A stretch of 64,000 bases of DNA from positions 1-64,000 of the forward strand of contig CAZSFD010000014.1 of NCBI GenBank assembly GCA_964606085.1. Reading direction: 5' to 3'. The translations under genes were made by a program, and so were the position numbers. The notes beneath the pieces are model-generated. The model was not told where the DNA came from. It ran no database searches and saw only the letters and a list, made by a program, of their open reading frames with translations. The stretch's first letter is position 1. Each line of letters begins with the position of its first letter. This DNA comes from CAIQJJ01 sp964606085. Lineage in GTDB: Bacteria; Chloroflexota; Anaerolineae; Anaerolineales; UBA4823. Shown here in pieces: positions 1 to 9,273 of the stretch.

Positions 1-561
1 GTCTTTAGCCTTTTGTGCGCTCAGAAAGTCTTGCACCTGGCCCACCACCGCGATGGTGATCTGCCCCATCTGGCGAATGCGGGCCACTTCGACAGGGTCT
101 TTGCTCAGCATGGCTTCGAGCAGGGTGGTGCTGCCCATCTCGCCTACCAGCCTGATTTCAGGCATCAGCGCTTGCAGCGTGGAGAAGATGGCGAAGGTTG
201 CGCCAGCATCAGCCTGCCCGTAGAGCGCCACGCGTCCGCCGGTCACACCGGCATCGGTGAGCATCTTCTGGTAGCGCAGGGCCGTGGCCTGGATCAGGTC
301 GCCGCTGCATTCTTTGAGCAGTTCATGGAGCTTGTAGTCGTCGAGGTTTTTGGTTTGCAGGCCGGTACGGGCAGCCTCATCGCGCTCCATGGCGCGGTAG
401 AAGAGGATCGGCGGCGCGCCGCGCTTCTGGATCACGTCGGCCTGGGTCAGGTGGCCGCCACCGGTGAGATAGACCATGGCCGGGTTGTGCTGGCCGGGGC
501 CAGTGATCAGGATGGCATCGAGCTTACGTTCTGCAAGGAGGGTTTCAATATCTTGTTTCAT
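1..561 (-). CDS. M24-family peptidase (Xaa-Pro aminopeptidase-like), N-terminal part only
   Basis: The frame is open from an ATG at 559-561 to the window edge, giving 187 codons of a gene cut at its C-terminus. The N-terminus (MKQDIETLLAERKLDAILIT, then a YLTGGGHLTQADVI stretch) resembles the creatinase/prolidase N-terminal domain that precedes the M24 'pita-bread' metallopeptidase domain. The metal-binding catalytic half lies outside the window, so activity cannot be judged. The ATG follows the stop codon of the upstream phosphatase-like gene by only two bases, so the two are almost certainly co-transcribed. The likely role is cytoplasmic cleavage of N-terminal residues before proline; a creatinase-like hydrolase is the main alternative. 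Confidence 0.75.
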   Translation of the reverse strand, partial: MKQDIETLLAERKLDAILITGPGQHNPAMVYLTGGGHLTQADVIQKRGAPPILFYRAMERDEAARTGLQTKNLDDYKLHELLKECSGDLIQATALRYQKMLTDAGVTGGRVALYGQADAGATFAIFSTLQALMPEIRLVGEMGSTTLLEAMLSKDPVEVARIRQMGQITIAVVGQVQDFLSAQKAKD

Positions 562-563
562 CG

Positions 564-1877
564 TCAGTTATCCAATCGGACGCCCGCCAGCGGCACGAGC
601 ATTTCTTCGGCGGTCAGCCCGCCATGGCGGCCAACCAGTTTGTTCTCTTTGTTAGCCCACCACCAATAGGTGTTCCCTTTCGGGATGGCAATGACATCTC
701 CCAGGCGCTCGTAGAGCCGCGGGTGTGGGCTGCCTGGCCCAAACAGGCCGCGTTCTACCAGCGCCGAAGGTTCAAAGAGCAGAAATTGTCCGGGCCATTG
801 GGCCTGGATGTAGTCGGCCAGGGCTTCAGAGTGGCCGGGGCGCAGGTACAGGTAGGGCAGGCGGCCTTCGCCGGTGGGGATCAGGTGCAGGGAATCGAGC
901 AATTGGGGGTGGTTGGCCAGTTCAGCTTTGGCATGGCGGGGCGTGGCAATCGCGCCGTGATCGGCGGTGAGGATCAGCAAGGTCTCCTGGCGGGCTTGCA
1001 AGCTCAGGCGGCTCAACAGTTGGTGCTGCAGGGCCTGGGTGAAGGCGGCAAATTCGGCTGCGGGGCGCTCGTCATCGGGGCCGTAGTAGTGAGAGAAATG
1101 ATCTACCAGCCCCCAATACACCCAGGCGAACAATTTTTCACGCCGGCGGCTTTCGAGCAGCAGGCGCACGTTGATCCACATTTCAGAGACAGCGTTGAAA
1201 GCCTGCACATCCACCTTTGGGAAGAGCATCTTGGAAAGGCCCGAATGGGCGATGCTGGCGTGTTGGAAGGCATACGTCTGGATGCCGTGGGAGGCCAGGT
1301 GGCTGCCCAGGGTGGCCTGTGGCGCTAAAAACGTCTCTGGGTTGAACCCGGCTTTGGAAAGGCTGCCCACATCGCCCTGGTAACTCATGGGGGCGTGGGT
1401 GATCATGTTGGCGATCACGCCATATTCTTTCAGCCACATTTCATAGCCGGTGATGGCGTGTTCGGCGGGCGAGCGCCCCGTCCAGAGCGTGGTCAGCGCG
1501 GTGGATGTCGTGCTGGGGACGACCGAGGTCAGTGGCGCCAGCAGGCCATCTTGCACCAGCCTGGCCCACAGCGGGGCTGTGCCATCTATCATCCAGCGTT
1601 GGAAGCGGTGCAGCGCCAACGCATCCATCAGCACCAGGATCACCCGGCGGTAGGCCGGTTGTGTGCCGCTGTTGCCCAGCGGCACGAGGATTTCAGGGAT
1701 CAGTGGCTCGCCGGCCAGCGGCGGTACGCCCAGCAGGGTGCAGATGGTGGCAGGCAAATTCAGGATGCTCTGCCCGTCATAGCGGGGCATGGTGAAGCCA
1801 TCTGCCGGATACAGAGGCAGGCCGGGCAGGGTATGATTTTGCAAACGAGGCAAGAGTGCGGGTGTCAGATCAGGCAT
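564..1877 (-). CDS. Alkaline phosphatase superfamily protein (phosphodiesterase/nucleotide pyrophosphatase-like)
   Basis: 437 aa with the metal-ligand pattern of the type I phosphodiesterase/nucleotide pyrophosphatase branch. Asp lies in VILVLMDALA near residue 84, a likely Thr nucleophile in the SVVPSTTSTALTTLWTGRSP stretch near 120-135, then WGLVDHFSHYYG near 255, LILTADHGA near 305 and a C-terminal RHGGLTAEEM with a further His ligand. No signal peptide is evident, so it is probably cytoplasmic. It is the first gene of a minus-strand operon with the M24 peptidase-like gene. Its start lies 28 bases from the start of the divergent lipoprotein gene. The substrate cannot be named; PglZ-like or phosphoglycerate-mutase-like members share the fold. 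Confidence 0.8.
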   Translation of the reverse strand: MPDLTPALLPRLQNHTLPGLPLYPADGFTMPRYDGQSILNLPATICTLLGVPPLAGEPLIPEILVPLGNSGTQPAYRRVILVLMDALALHRFQRWMIDGTAPLWARLVQDGLLAPLTSVVPSTTSTALTTLWTGRSPAEHAITGYEMWLKEYGVIANMITHAPMSYQGDVGSLSKAGFNPETFLAPQATLGSHLASHGIQTYAFQHASIAHSGLSKMLFPKVDVQAFNAVSEMWINVRLLLESRRREKLFAWVYWGLVDHFSHYYGPDDERPAAEFAAFTQALQHQLLSRLSLQARQETLLILTADHGAIATPRHAKAELANHPQLLDSLHLIPTGEGRLPYLYLRPGHSEALADYIQAQWPGQFLLFEPSALVERGLFGPGSPHPRLYERLGDVIAIPKGNTYWWWANKENKLVGRHGGLTAEEMLVPLAGVRLDN

Positions 1878-1886
1878 TGGTATAAT
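1878..1886 (+). promoter_or_regulatory. Extended -10 promoter for the solute-binding lipoprotein gene
   Basis: TGGTATAAT fits the extended -10 pattern TGn plus a perfect TATAAT (1881-1886). No good -35 is seen 17 bases upstream. The expected start of transcription is near 1893. An upstream in-frame ATG at 1885-1887 lies inside this box, so it cannot be the start codon of a transcript made here. Read on the other strand the same box is CATTATA, so it may also fire toward the phosphatase-like gene. Confidence 0.7.
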
Positions 1887-1905
1887 GGGCCACCTGGAGG
1901 CAGGT

Positions 1906-3360
1906 TTGAAACGAATTTTGGTCTATCTTATCGCAATTTTAGGGATTTTGCTGGGATTGATGGGGTGCAACCAACCGCCTGATCCGACCCCCACCTCCCT
2001 GCCGGGCGTGATCACCATGACGGCCCGCTCCTTGCCCACGCGCACCACGCTGCCCAACACGCCGCCCTGGAAAGCCACCGTCACCCTCACCCCCACGCCT
2101 TTCAGCACCCTGGGTACAAATCAGGACGCCCTGCGCGGTCAGCAAGTGGCCTTCTGGTATGTTGGCTTGCCTTCAGATGAGATCGGGCTGATGGTGGATA
2201 CGTTCAACAGCACCAACACCTGGGGCATTCGCGTCAGCGCCCGCGCCTTTGCCGGCTATGGTGAGTTGAACGAAGCCGTGGACGCCACGCCGGGCTTGAA
2301 CGAATTGCCCGACCTGCTGACTGCCTATAACTACCAGGCGGCGCATTGGGATGCAACCGGGCGCAAATTGACCGACCTGAACGTCTATGTCAACGATCCG
2401 CTTTGGGGCCTTTCGGCGCAAGAGCAGGCCGATTTCTACCCGGTTTTTTGGTGGCAAGATGTAGATGCGCAGACCAGCAAGCGTTATGGCCTGCCTTTTC
2501 ATCACGATGGCCTGATCTTGTTCTACAACGTCACCTGGGCCAATGAATTGGGCTTTACCAGCCCCCCGGCGACCACCCGTGACTTTGAGCGTCAGGTGTG
2601 TGCGGCAGCCCAGGCGAACCAGCGTGATGGGCGCGGCGATAACAACGCCACCGGCGGTTGGGTCATCTCGCCAGACCCTTCGGCGCTCACCGCCTGGTTA
2701 TTGGCTTTCGATGCCTCACTGTTGAATACAGAGGGCAACTACACCTTCGATACTGCCGAGGCTGACGACGCACTGGCGTTTTTGAAGCAATTGGGCGATG
2801 ATGGCTGCGCCTGGCAGTCACCCGCCGCGCACCCTGCCTGGGAGTTCGCTGACCGCAAGGCCCTGGTGGTTGCCGCATCCAGCGCTTCTCTGGTTGAGCA
2901 GCAGCGGGCGATGAGCCAATTTGAAAATGGCGATGAATGGCGCATCATACCCTTCCCTGGTGTAGATGGGCGGCCTGTGATCGTGGTGCGCGGCCCTGCC
3001 CTGGTGGCCTTCGAGAGCAGCGCGGCGCGCCAACTGGCGGCCTGGTTGTTTGCCCGCTGGCTGGTTTCACCCGAAAGCCAGGCGCGCCGCATCGCTGCCG
3101 ATGGCGGCTATCCTTCTCGTGTGGCCACGCTGGATCAACTGCGGAGCTTTGCCGCGGCGAACCCACACTGGCAGCAGGCAGCCGACCTGGTGCTATATGC
3201 TCGCAGCGAACCGGGCCAGGCTTCGTGGGCGGTGCTGCGCTGGGTGATGGTGGATGCCTTGTTTCAGCTCTATGCCCCCAATTTCGCTGTGCAGGATATT
3301 CCCGCCTTGATTCAACACATCGATCAACTGGCTGTCGAAGCCAGCATTCAATATCCCTGA
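1906..3360 (+). CDS. Extracellular solute-binding lipoprotein (carbohydrate ABC transporter type)
   Basis: About 484 aa. The preferred start is TTG at 1906: GGAGG at 1896-1900 sits five bases before it, and the upstream ATG at 1885 overlaps the -10 box. The N-terminus is a lipoprotein signal ([20 protein letters not shown] followed by Cys), then a Thr/Pro-rich linker and a periplasmic-binding-protein body of the sugar-binding type (for example [35 protein letters not shown]). It would capture a sugar outside the membrane for an ABC importer, but no permease or ATPase genes are nearby, so it is an orphan or works with a remote transporter. It is followed after one base by rnhA. Confidence 0.85.
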   Translation: MKRILVYLIAILGILLGLMGCNQPPDPTPTSLPGVITMTARSLPTRTTLPNTPPWKATVTLTPTPFSTLGTNQDALRGQQVAFWYVGLPSDEIGLMVDTFNSTNTWGIRVSARAFAGYGELNEAVDATPGLNELPDLLTAYNYQAAHWDATGRKLTDLNVYVNDPLWGLSAQEQADFYPVFWWQDVDAQTSKRYGLPFHHDGLILFYNVTWANELGFTSPPATTRDFERQVCAAAQANQRDGRGDNNATGGWVISPDPSALTAWLLAFDASLLNTEGNYTFDTAEADDALAFLKQLGDDGCAWQSPAAHPAWEFADRKALVVAASSASLVEQQRAMSQFENGDEWRIIPFPGVDGRPVIVVRGPALVAFESSAARQLAAWLFARWLVSPESQARRIAADGGYPSRVATLDQLRSFAAANPHWQQAADLVLYARSEPGQASWAVLRWVMVDALFQLYAPNFAVQDIPALIQHIDQLAVEASIQYP

Positions 3361-3361
3361 A

Positions 3362-3796
3362 ATGTCTCTCCCCCAGGTCATCATTTATACCGATGGTGCG
3401 TGCAGCGGCAACCCCGGCCCCGGTGGTTGGGGCGCGCTCCTGCGTTATGGTCAACACGAAAAAGAGCTGAGCGGTGGTGAGCGCGCCACCACCAGCAACC
3501 GCATGGAATTGACCGCCGCATTGCAGGCGCTCCAGGCGCTCAAACAACCCTGCCAGGTCACGCTCTACACCGATTCAGAGTATCTCAAGCGCGGCGTTAC
3601 CGAATGGATGGCCGGTTGGCGGCGGCGCGGCTGGAAGCGCAAAGAAGGCGAGTTGGCCAACGCCGACCTGTGGCAGGCGCTCGATCAGGCCATCCAACGC
3701 CATCAGATCGCCTGGCATTGGGTGCGCGGCCATGCCAACGACCGCGACAATGAGCGGGTAGATACCTTAGCGCGTGCCGCCATCCGCGGCCGCTGA
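3362..3796 (+). CDS. rnhA: Ribonuclease HI
   Basis: 144 aa, normal length for bacterial RNase HI, which cuts the RNA strand of RNA-DNA hybrids in the cytoplasm. All four acidic positions of the active site are visible: Asp in [17 protein letters not shown], Glu in SNRMELTAA, Asp in LYTDSEYL and Asp in the [10 protein letters not shown] tail, with the HWVRGHAND loop before it. The ATG follows the stop codon of the lipoprotein gene by one base, so it is likely read from the same transcript although the functions are unrelated. There is no clear Shine-Dalgarno sequence. Confidence 0.95.
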   Translation: MSLPQVIIYTDGACSGNPGPGGWGALLRYGQHEKELSGGERATTSNRMELTAALQALQALKQPCQVTLYTDSEYLKRGVTEWMAGWRRRGWKRKEGELANADLWQALDQAIQRHQIAWHWVRGHANDRDNERVDTLARAAIRGR

Positions 3797-3803
3797 ACTT
3801 TAT

Positions 3804-4481
3804 TTAAGCGTTAAATGGGGGGTTTTCCAGCCGCAAGCCGTGACCGCGCACCGTGATGATGTAGTTGTTCGTGGGGTCAAGGGCGGCCAGGCGGTCGCGC
3901 AGGCGACGCACCAGCGCATCCAGGGCCTGCTCCGAGACATCGGCGGCGTCTTCATCTCCCCATACCACGGCTGACATCTCGCGGCGGTCTACCACGCGGC
4001 CATCGCGTTCATAGAGGAGTTCCAACAGGCGAAACTGCGAAACCGAAAGCGGCGGCAGCAGTTCGTGTTCGTTCACCCACACCCGCCGCGAGCGCTTTTC
4101 CAGGCGCAGGTGGCGTGGCATCTGGAAGCCGATATCCGTTTCCATCACCGCTTCCAGCGGCATGGTAGCCGTTGCATCAGAAGTGACGAACATGAATTTC
4201 TGCACCAGGGCAACCTGGATCACATCCCCATCGTGCAGCCATATTGGCCCGCTGGCAGGTTGGCCGTTGTGGTGCGTTCCGTTTTTGCTGCCCAGGTCTT
4301 CCATTCTAATCCCTTCGGGCAGCACCTGGAAGCGCACATGGTAACGCGAGACCTGTCGGTCTGAAATGGTGATGTCGCAACTGGCGTCGCGGCCCACCAG
4401 GTAATCTTTCGTCAATGGGAAACGGTGTCCATTCAAAGGGCCGCTTTTACCGATCAAAATGGGGACATCATCATTTACCAC
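3804..4481 (-). CDS. FHA domain / winged-helix (OmpR-type C-terminal) regulator
   Basis: About 225 aa from a GTG at 4481, chosen because AGGAGG (4488-4493) lies six bases upstream; an ATG at 4538 would run into the neighbour's promoter. Residues 8-95 form an FHA phosphothreonine-binding domain with GRDASCDI, SRYH and SKNGT signatures. Residues 120-222 are a winged-helix DNA-binding domain of the trans_reg_C type (LSVSQFRLLELLY ... RRLRDRL ... YIITVRGHGLRLE). There is no receiver domain. The divergent neighbour is a Ser/Thr kinase, so the simplest model is that the kinase phosphorylates this protein or a partner and FHA binding tunes its DNA binding. Targets are unknown. Confidence 0.85.
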   Translation of the reverse strand: MVNDDVPILIGKSGPLNGHRFPLTKDYLVGRDASCDITISDRQVSRYHVRFQVLPEGIRMEDLGSKNGTHHNGQPASGPIWLHDGDVIQVALVQKFMFVTSDATATMPLEAVMETDIGFQMPRHLRLEKRSRRVWVNEHELLPPLSVSQFRLLELLYERDGRVVDRREMSAVVWGDEDAADVSEQALDALVRRLRDRLAALDPTNNYIITVRGHGLRLENPPFNA

Positions 4482-4498
4482 AGGCTTCCTCCTGCGGG

Positions 4499-4505
4499 TA
4501 TAATA
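4499..4505. promoter_or_regulatory. Shared -10 element of the divergent FHA-regulator/kinase pair
   Basis: TATAATA reads as TATAAT toward the kinase gene (plus) and as TATTAT toward the FHA regulator (minus). It lies 17 bases before the kinase ATG and just ahead of the AGGAGG of the regulator, so both transcripts would have very short leaders. No clear -35 hexamer is seen on either side. A single box serving both directions is an inference from its symmetry. Confidence 0.5.
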
Positions 4506-4521
4506 ACACAACCCACTTGCT

Positions 4522-5511
4522 ATGCCAACACCACTCAAACCCGGAGAAACTTTACGCGGCCGCTATCAAATTCGCCGCATCATCGGCCAGGGGGGCATGG
4601 GGAGCATTTACCTGGCCGAGGATAACCGTCTCGAAGGCCGTCAGTGCGCTTTGAAAGAAGTCGAACACGACCGCTCGATGCCGACCGATTTGTTGCGCCA
4701 GGCCCGCGACCAGTTTCAACGCGAGGCCACTGTGCTGGCCCGTCTCGATCATCCCAATTTGCCCAAAGTCTCTGACTTCTTTTCGCAGGGCGGGCGCGAT
4801 TACCTGGTGATGGATTTCATCCCTGGCGAAGATTTACGCACCATTTTGAGCGAAAGCCGCCAGAAGGGGGCATTTTTGGCCGAAGCCGAGGTGCTGACCT
4901 GGGCCAGTCAGTTGGCCGATGCGCTTGAATATCTGCACAGCCAGGAGCCGCCGATCTTGCATCGCGACATTAAGCCGGGCAATATCAAGCTGACGCCCAG
5001 CGGCCTGGTCAAACTGGTGGATTTTGGCCTGGTGAAAATCCTCGCTTCTGATGAAATGACCGTGACTGTGCTGCAGGGTCGTGGCACCGTGCAATATACT
5101 CCCCTGGAGCAATATGGCGGCGATGCCGGCCACACCGATGTGCGCAGTGATGTCTACGCTTTTGGCGCGACGCTTTACCATCTATTGACTAATTCGGCAC
5201 CCGTAGAAGCACGCGAGCGCTTTTTGCACCCCGATAGCCTTACTTCCCCACGCCAGATCAATCCTGAAATCACCCCGCGCACCGAACGCGCCATCTTATG
5301 GGCGATGAATTTGCATCCCGATGAGCGTCCACCCTCCATCAAGGCTTTTCGCCAGGCTCTGCTGGGCGATTGGCAAATTTCTTCCCGCCCGGGTCACTCA
5401 CTGCCGGGCCTCAGCCTGGTGGATGTGTTGGCGATGACGCCGGAACGTTTTTTGTTGTTGTTGGCGGGGGGAGTCGTGATTGTCAGTTTGCTGGCTACTT
5501 TGTTCCGTTAG
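4522..5511 (+). CDS. Hanks-type Ser/Thr protein kinase with C-terminal membrane anchor
   Basis: 329 aa. The kinase domain fills residues 14-280: glycine loop [13 protein letters not shown] (21-33), Lys45 in ALKEVE, Glu68, catalytic HRDIKPGN with Asp149 and Asn154, and VDFG with Asp167. The usual APE motif reads YTPLEQY, as is common in bacterial PknB-like kinases. A hydrophobic helix at about 308-327 anchors the protein, and almost nothing follows it, so there is no extracellular sensor domain. The gene is divergent from an FHA/winged-helix protein, a plausible substrate. The 3' end overlaps the convergent GH3 gene by 17 bases. Confidence 0.93.
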   Translation: MPTPLKPGETLRGRYQIRRIIGQGGMGSIYLAEDNRLEGRQCALKEVEHDRSMPTDLLRQARDQFQREATVLARLDHPNLPKVSDFFSQGGRDYLVMDFIPGEDLRTILSESRQKGAFLAEAEVLTWASQLADALEYLHSQEPPILHRDIKPGNIKLTPSGLVKLVDFGLVKILASDEMTVTVLQGRGTVQYTPLEQYGGDAGHTDVRSDVYAFGATLYHLLTNSAPVEARERFLHPDSLTSPRQINPEITPRTERAILWAMNLHPDERPPSIKAFRQALLGDWQISSRPGHSLPGLSLVDVLAMTPERFLLLLAGGVVIVSLLATLFR

Positions 5512-8326
5512 CGCGCCCGCGCAGGGCCAGCCGCCAGGCCCAGGCCGCCAGGCTGCCGAGTAAAGCGCCGGCCAGGGCCAATCCCATCACCCCCCAAATT
5601 TCCATCGCTTCCAAAAAGTCTTCGCTGCCCGGCCAATTCAAGGCCAGGTATGTGTAAGCGGCCATGCCCCCGGCCAGCGCCATCAAGCTGATCCGCACTG
5701 CCCATCGCACATTGCCGAAGTATCCTCCGAGCAGGTAGCCGATTGCCGCGATCACCAGGCTGATCAGGGTGGCCATGAACCAATCGCCGAACTGGGTTTG
5801 GGCAGGTTCGGGGGTGGGCGTGAGCGTGGGGGTGGGCGTCAGGGTCAGGGTAGGGGGCGGCTGAGTCTGGCTGGGGGCTGTAGTGTCGGTGAGGGTGGGG
5901 GGCGGGACGGTGGGTGTTTCGGTGGGGGTGGGGATTTCGGGCGTCACGTCCACGGGTGCAGGCACTTCAAAAGGCAGTGCAGCCGATTGACGTGCTTCGC
6001 CGCTTTCAACCCGCACTTCCCATTTGCCAGGGTTTTCGATGCGATAGACGGTGCGCGCAACGCCTTGCATGGTGAGCGCTTCGCTCTGCTGAATGATTGG
6101 GTTATCGCCCAGGCGTGTGAAGGTGAAGCGCACAATCGTGCCATCGGGAACGATATTGCCGTTGTAATCCACAATCGGGCCAGTCCGCAGCGGGACGATT
6201 TGCTCCAGTTCGAATACTTCGGGCAGCGGGGTGGACTCGATGGCCGGGGTAGGCGTGGCTTCTGTTGGTTGTGGAAAATCAAACTCGATCTGGATGGTCT
6301 GGTTGGGGTCTGGAAAGACAACTTTGTTGAGATCGTAGCCGATGCCTGGCACGCTGACCGGAAGAACCCCGGGGGCGCGAATTTCCTGGTAGAGCAGGCG
6401 GGCTGCCATATCCACAAAAACTGAATTTTTATTGGGCCCGTGGCTGTACAGGGCATAATAGGCGGTGATCTTCGAGATGTCGGTCGCATCCAGGTAATAG
6501 GGGGCGGTGAAGGCGAAAACAATCAGCTTTTTCTGTCGGAATAGATCGGGCCGCTGATTGAGAAAATTGCGCAGCGCATAGGAGGATGGTTGCGCCGGGT
6601 TCATATCCAGCATTGAAAAGACAATCCAATCGGCGTTTTTGAGGTCATTCTCAATTTGCGCGACCCCCACCCCAACCTCTAACATGCTTTGCAAATCTTG
6701 AAAGGTGTACGATTTCAAATTGTTAGCCAGCACCTGCCCGCCGCGGTTATAGAGGCGAAAGACGGCTGATTCGAGCGCATTGGCTGGCAGGATGAATTGT
6801 TCCGGGCAGCGCGTACATTGACGATAGGTGCGCGTATCGGTGACGAACACGATCTGATCGTTGCGGTCAGGTGGCGATGGCAAGGTATCGGCCAATTCGG
6901 CCTGGCTGGGGCTGAGCAGGGTGGCCGAGTTGCTGGCGGTGGTGAGAATTTGCTGGTTGTTTGCTTGTAAAGCGGCCAGGTCGGTTTGGTCTTTCAAGAC
7001 CTGTGAAATGCTGAAGCGCTCGCCATACAGGCGGTATTTCAACGTCAATATGCGCAGCACCGATTCATCCACCCGCTGGGCAAAAGTTTCATCTTCGCGA
7101 TACTTTGCGGTAAAAAAATTGAGCGTATCTACGATAGAAGTGAATGAATCGGGATCACCGCTGGCAGTGAAGTTGCCCAGGTAGAGGATGTCGTTGCCGG
7201 CCAGGAAGGCGTCGCGGGCGACAAAAGCGCTGTCGAAAGTTTGCCCGGTGGGATCATAAAACCGGCGCACGGCCCGGCTGCCCAGGTCGGCGCTGACCAA
7301 CACGCCGCCATTCTCGCGCCAGGTTTGAATCGGTTGCAAGGTGGTGATTTGCGTCAGGGCTTCTGCGTCGAAGCTGACCGGTTTGGTGGTATCGCGAATG
7401 TTATCCTGAAACCCCTGGTAACGGATGTGCGATACCAGCAGCGCATCGGTGGTGGCTTCGGCGTCGGGGGCGTTGCCCGTGACCGCGAAAAAGGGGGCCA
7501 GTTCGATCAGCTTGAGGGTTTCGAGCGGTTTGCGTACTGTGGATACTTCTTCTTCAGGCGGGCGGTCTGAGCCGCCAAAGCCGGGGAAATTTTTGGCAAC
7601 CACGATCATCTGTCCCTGGCTGCCCTGGTGGATGCCGCGGATATACGCCCCACCCAATTGCCCCACCCAATAGGGGTCGCCGCCAAAGGCGCGCACGCCC
7701 ATATCGCCGCTGCTATCGGGGCGCGGGGTGTCTAACACGTCGAGCGAGGGGCCGAGCAGCATGTTGAAGCCGAGGGCGTTCAGTTCGCTGCCCAGCACCG
7801 CGCCGATGTTGAGCGCCTGCTGGGTATCCCAGGTTGCGCCGATGGTCATGGGGTTGGGTAGTGAGGTCAGGCCAAAGTAAATTTGGTCGAAGGGGTAGCC
7901 GTCGCCATCTTGTATGGTGGTGATGAATAAGGGAATGTAGGCGCTGGCTGCTGCGCCCTCGCTTTGCGCCTGTTGGGAAGCGTTGAATTTGTTGAGCTGT
8001 AGCTGGCGGATCAGGTTTTGCGCTTCTGATGCGGTGACCTCGGGGGCGAGGAAATTATCATTGGCGGCCAGCATGACCACGCCGCCGATGTGATGGTCTA
8101 CGATCAGTTTGTAGATTGGGGTGGGGGAACTGGCATCGGGGCCGGTGAAGGTGACGAGAAATAACTGCCCGACGCGTTCTTCAGGGGTCAATGTATCCAG
8201 CAACGCCCGCGCGCTATCGGCGGGGGCAATGCCCTGGGCGGCTGGCGCCGCGCGCCCGGCCTGGCTGGGCAGGAACAGGCTGAACAGCGCCACGAAGGTG
8301 AGCAGGCGAAAGAGGGCGATTCTCAT
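5495..8326 (-). CDS. GH3-family protein with Thr/Pro stalk and C-terminal membrane segments
   Basis: About 943 aa from ATG 8326, preferred because a typical signal peptide ([20 protein letters not shown]) starts there. A TTG at 8398 overlapping the previous stop codon would add 24 residues. Residues about 40-420 are a glycoside hydrolase family 3 barrel of the beta-N-acetylhexosaminidase (NagZ-like) type; the putative nucleophile is Asp347 in LVSADLGS. The usual KHFPGHG substrate loop reads KNFPGFG (245-251), losing both His. A second domain follows, then a long PTPTET-type stalk and about three transmembrane helices, an unusual addition for NagZ-like enzymes. It probably sits on the outer face of the membrane and acts on cell-wall or polymeric sugars, if active. 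Confidence 0.85.
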   Translation of the reverse strand: MRIALFRLLTFVALFSLFLPSQAGRAAPAAQGIAPADSARALLDTLTPEERVGQLFLVTFTGPDASSPTPIYKLIVDHHIGGVVMLAANDNFLAPEVTASEAQNLIRQLQLNKFNASQQAQSEGAAASAYIPLFITTIQDGDGYPFDQIYFGLTSLPNPMTIGATWDTQQALNIGAVLGSELNALGFNMLLGPSLDVLDTPRPDSSGDMGVRAFGGDPYWVGQLGGAYIRGIHQGSQGQMIVVAKNFPGFGGSDRPPEEEVSTVRKPLETLKLIELAPFFAVTGNAPDAEATTDALLVSHIRYQGFQDNIRDTTKPVSFDAEALTQITTLQPIQTWRENGGVLVSADLGSRAVRRFYDPTGQTFDSAFVARDAFLAGNDILYLGNFTASGDPDSFTSIVDTLNFFTAKYREDETFAQRVDESVLRILTLKYRLYGERFSISQVLKDQTDLAALQANNQQILTTASNSATLLSPSQAELADTLPSPPDRNDQIVFVTDTRTYRQCTRCPEQFILPANALESAVFRLYNRGGQVLANNLKSYTFQDLQSMLEVGVGVAQIENDLKNADWIVFSMLDMNPAQPSSYALRNFLNQRPDLFRQKKLIVFAFTAPYYLDATDISKITAYYALYSHGPNKNSVFVDMAARLLYQEIRAPGVLPVSVPGIGYDLNKVVFPDPNQTIQIEFDFPQPTEATPTPAIESTPLPEVFELEQIVPLRTGPIVDYNGNIVPDGTIVRFTFTRLGDNPIIQQSEALTMQGVARTVYRIENPGKWEVRVESGEARQSAALPFEVPAPVDVTPEIPTPTETPTVPPPTLTDTTAPSQTQPPPTLTLTPTPTLTPTPEPAQTQFGDWFMATLISLVIAAIGYLLGGYFGNVRWAVRISLMALAGGMAAYTYLALNWPGSEDFLEAMEIWGVMGLALAGALLGSLAAWAWRLALRGRANGTK

Positions 8327-8394
8327 GCGGTTCTTCTTCTGCCGGGTGATCCACCTGCGCCTGGCGTTGGCGGGGGTGGGCTGTTGCAGAAGGT

Positions 8395-9216
8395 TCAATG
8401 TCCAAGTTCTTGTTGCAAGATGGTGTGCATCAGTTCGCGGCGGGCCGCGCCGCCGAGGGTCTCCAGGCGGCGGATGCCGAGGGGGTCAATTTCCTGGCGC
8501 AGCAGCCGAATTTCCTCGGCGGTGGGGGGCGGTGTTTCGGGCAGGTCGGTGGCTATTTGCAGTTCGAAGCCGGTTTGCGCCTGGATTTTTTCGATGGTCA
8601 CGCCGGGATGCCGCGAGATCAGCCGCATGTGACCCTCGGCAAAGTCGAATTGGCCCAAATCTGAAACCAGGTAGCTGGCCCCTGCCCCGCCGCTGCGTCC
8701 CTCGTGATGGCCCAATCCAGAACAAAAGTCAAGCTGCGCGACAAAGGTCAGGCGGGTGTGGCGCGGGACGTACAGATAGACGTGCCGGGTATACGTGGTC
8801 ACATCGGGGATGCCGCCCGTGCCGGGCAGGCGCAGGCGCGGCTTGAGGTAGTTTTTGCCGATGGCGATGTTGTTGAAATTGCCATGCGCATCCACTTGCG
8901 CCGGACGGAAAAATTCTTTGGGCTGCAACCGGTACAGCACATCGGCCACGGCGCGCCCGAAACCGATGTTGACCAGTGAGCGATCCAGCCACAGGCTTTC
9001 GACGGTGGCCAGCCCCAGGGGGGCCGGCTGGCGGCAAATGCCCTGCCCAATGGCCGAAACAAAGTACAGGTTGGGTGCGTGGGTGTGCCTCGCCAGCAGA
9101 TAGGCGGCGGTGACGAGGGGGGTGGCAATCCCCTGGGCCACCACTTCGCCATCCATAATTTGCCGGGCGATGCAGGAAACCATCAATTCATCGGGTGTGA
9201 AATCGAAAGACAACAT
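8395..9216 (-). CDS. CoA-transferase family I, beta-subunit-like protein
   Basis: 273 aa resembling the B subunit of glutaconate/3-oxoacid CoA-transferases. Recognisable stretches are VAQGIATPLVTAAYLLARH, LVNIGFGRAVADV, PAQVDAHGNFNNIAIG and LPGTGGIPDVTTYT. These enzymes move CoA between acyl groups and normally need an A subunit, but no A-subunit gene is adjacent. The protein may pair with a remote partner or have a different role. The catalytic Glu could not be placed with confidence. Its stop codon lies 69 bases before the preferred GH3 start. The ATG is only six bases from an extended -10 box and lacks a Shine-Dalgarno sequence, suggesting a leaderless message. Confidence 0.75.
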   Translation of the reverse strand: MLSFDFTPDELMVSCIARQIMDGEVVAQGIATPLVTAAYLLARHTHAPNLYFVSAIGQGICRQPAPLGLATVESLWLDRSLVNIGFGRAVADVLYRLQPKEFFRPAQVDAHGNFNNIAIGKNYLKPRLRLPGTGGIPDVTTYTRHVYLYVPRHTRLTFVAQLDFCSGLGHHEGRSGGAGASYLVSDLGQFDFAEGHMRLISRHPGVTIEKIQAQTGFELQIATDLPETPPPTAEEIRLLRQEIDPLGIRRLETLGGAARRELMHTILQQELGH

Positions 9217-9222
9217 AAATCT

Positions 9223-9231
9223 ATTCTACCA
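9223..9231 (-). promoter_or_regulatory. Extended -10 promoter of the CoA-transferase-like gene
   Basis: On the minus strand TGGTAGAAT ends six bases before the ATG at 9216 (intervening bases AGATTT). The predicted transcript start falls on or next to the A of the ATG, so the mRNA would be leaderless. No matching -35 is seen. Confidence 0.6.
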
Positions 9232-9273
9232 TTCCGCCCCTGGATTTGCCCTGGTATAGACTGTACGAAAAAA

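Noticed and set aside
1885..1905. Upstream ATG of the solute-binding lipoprotein gene
   Set aside because: It lies inside the TATAAT box, upstream of the expected transcript start; TTG at 1906 has GGAGG at good spacing and gives a normal lipoprotein signal.
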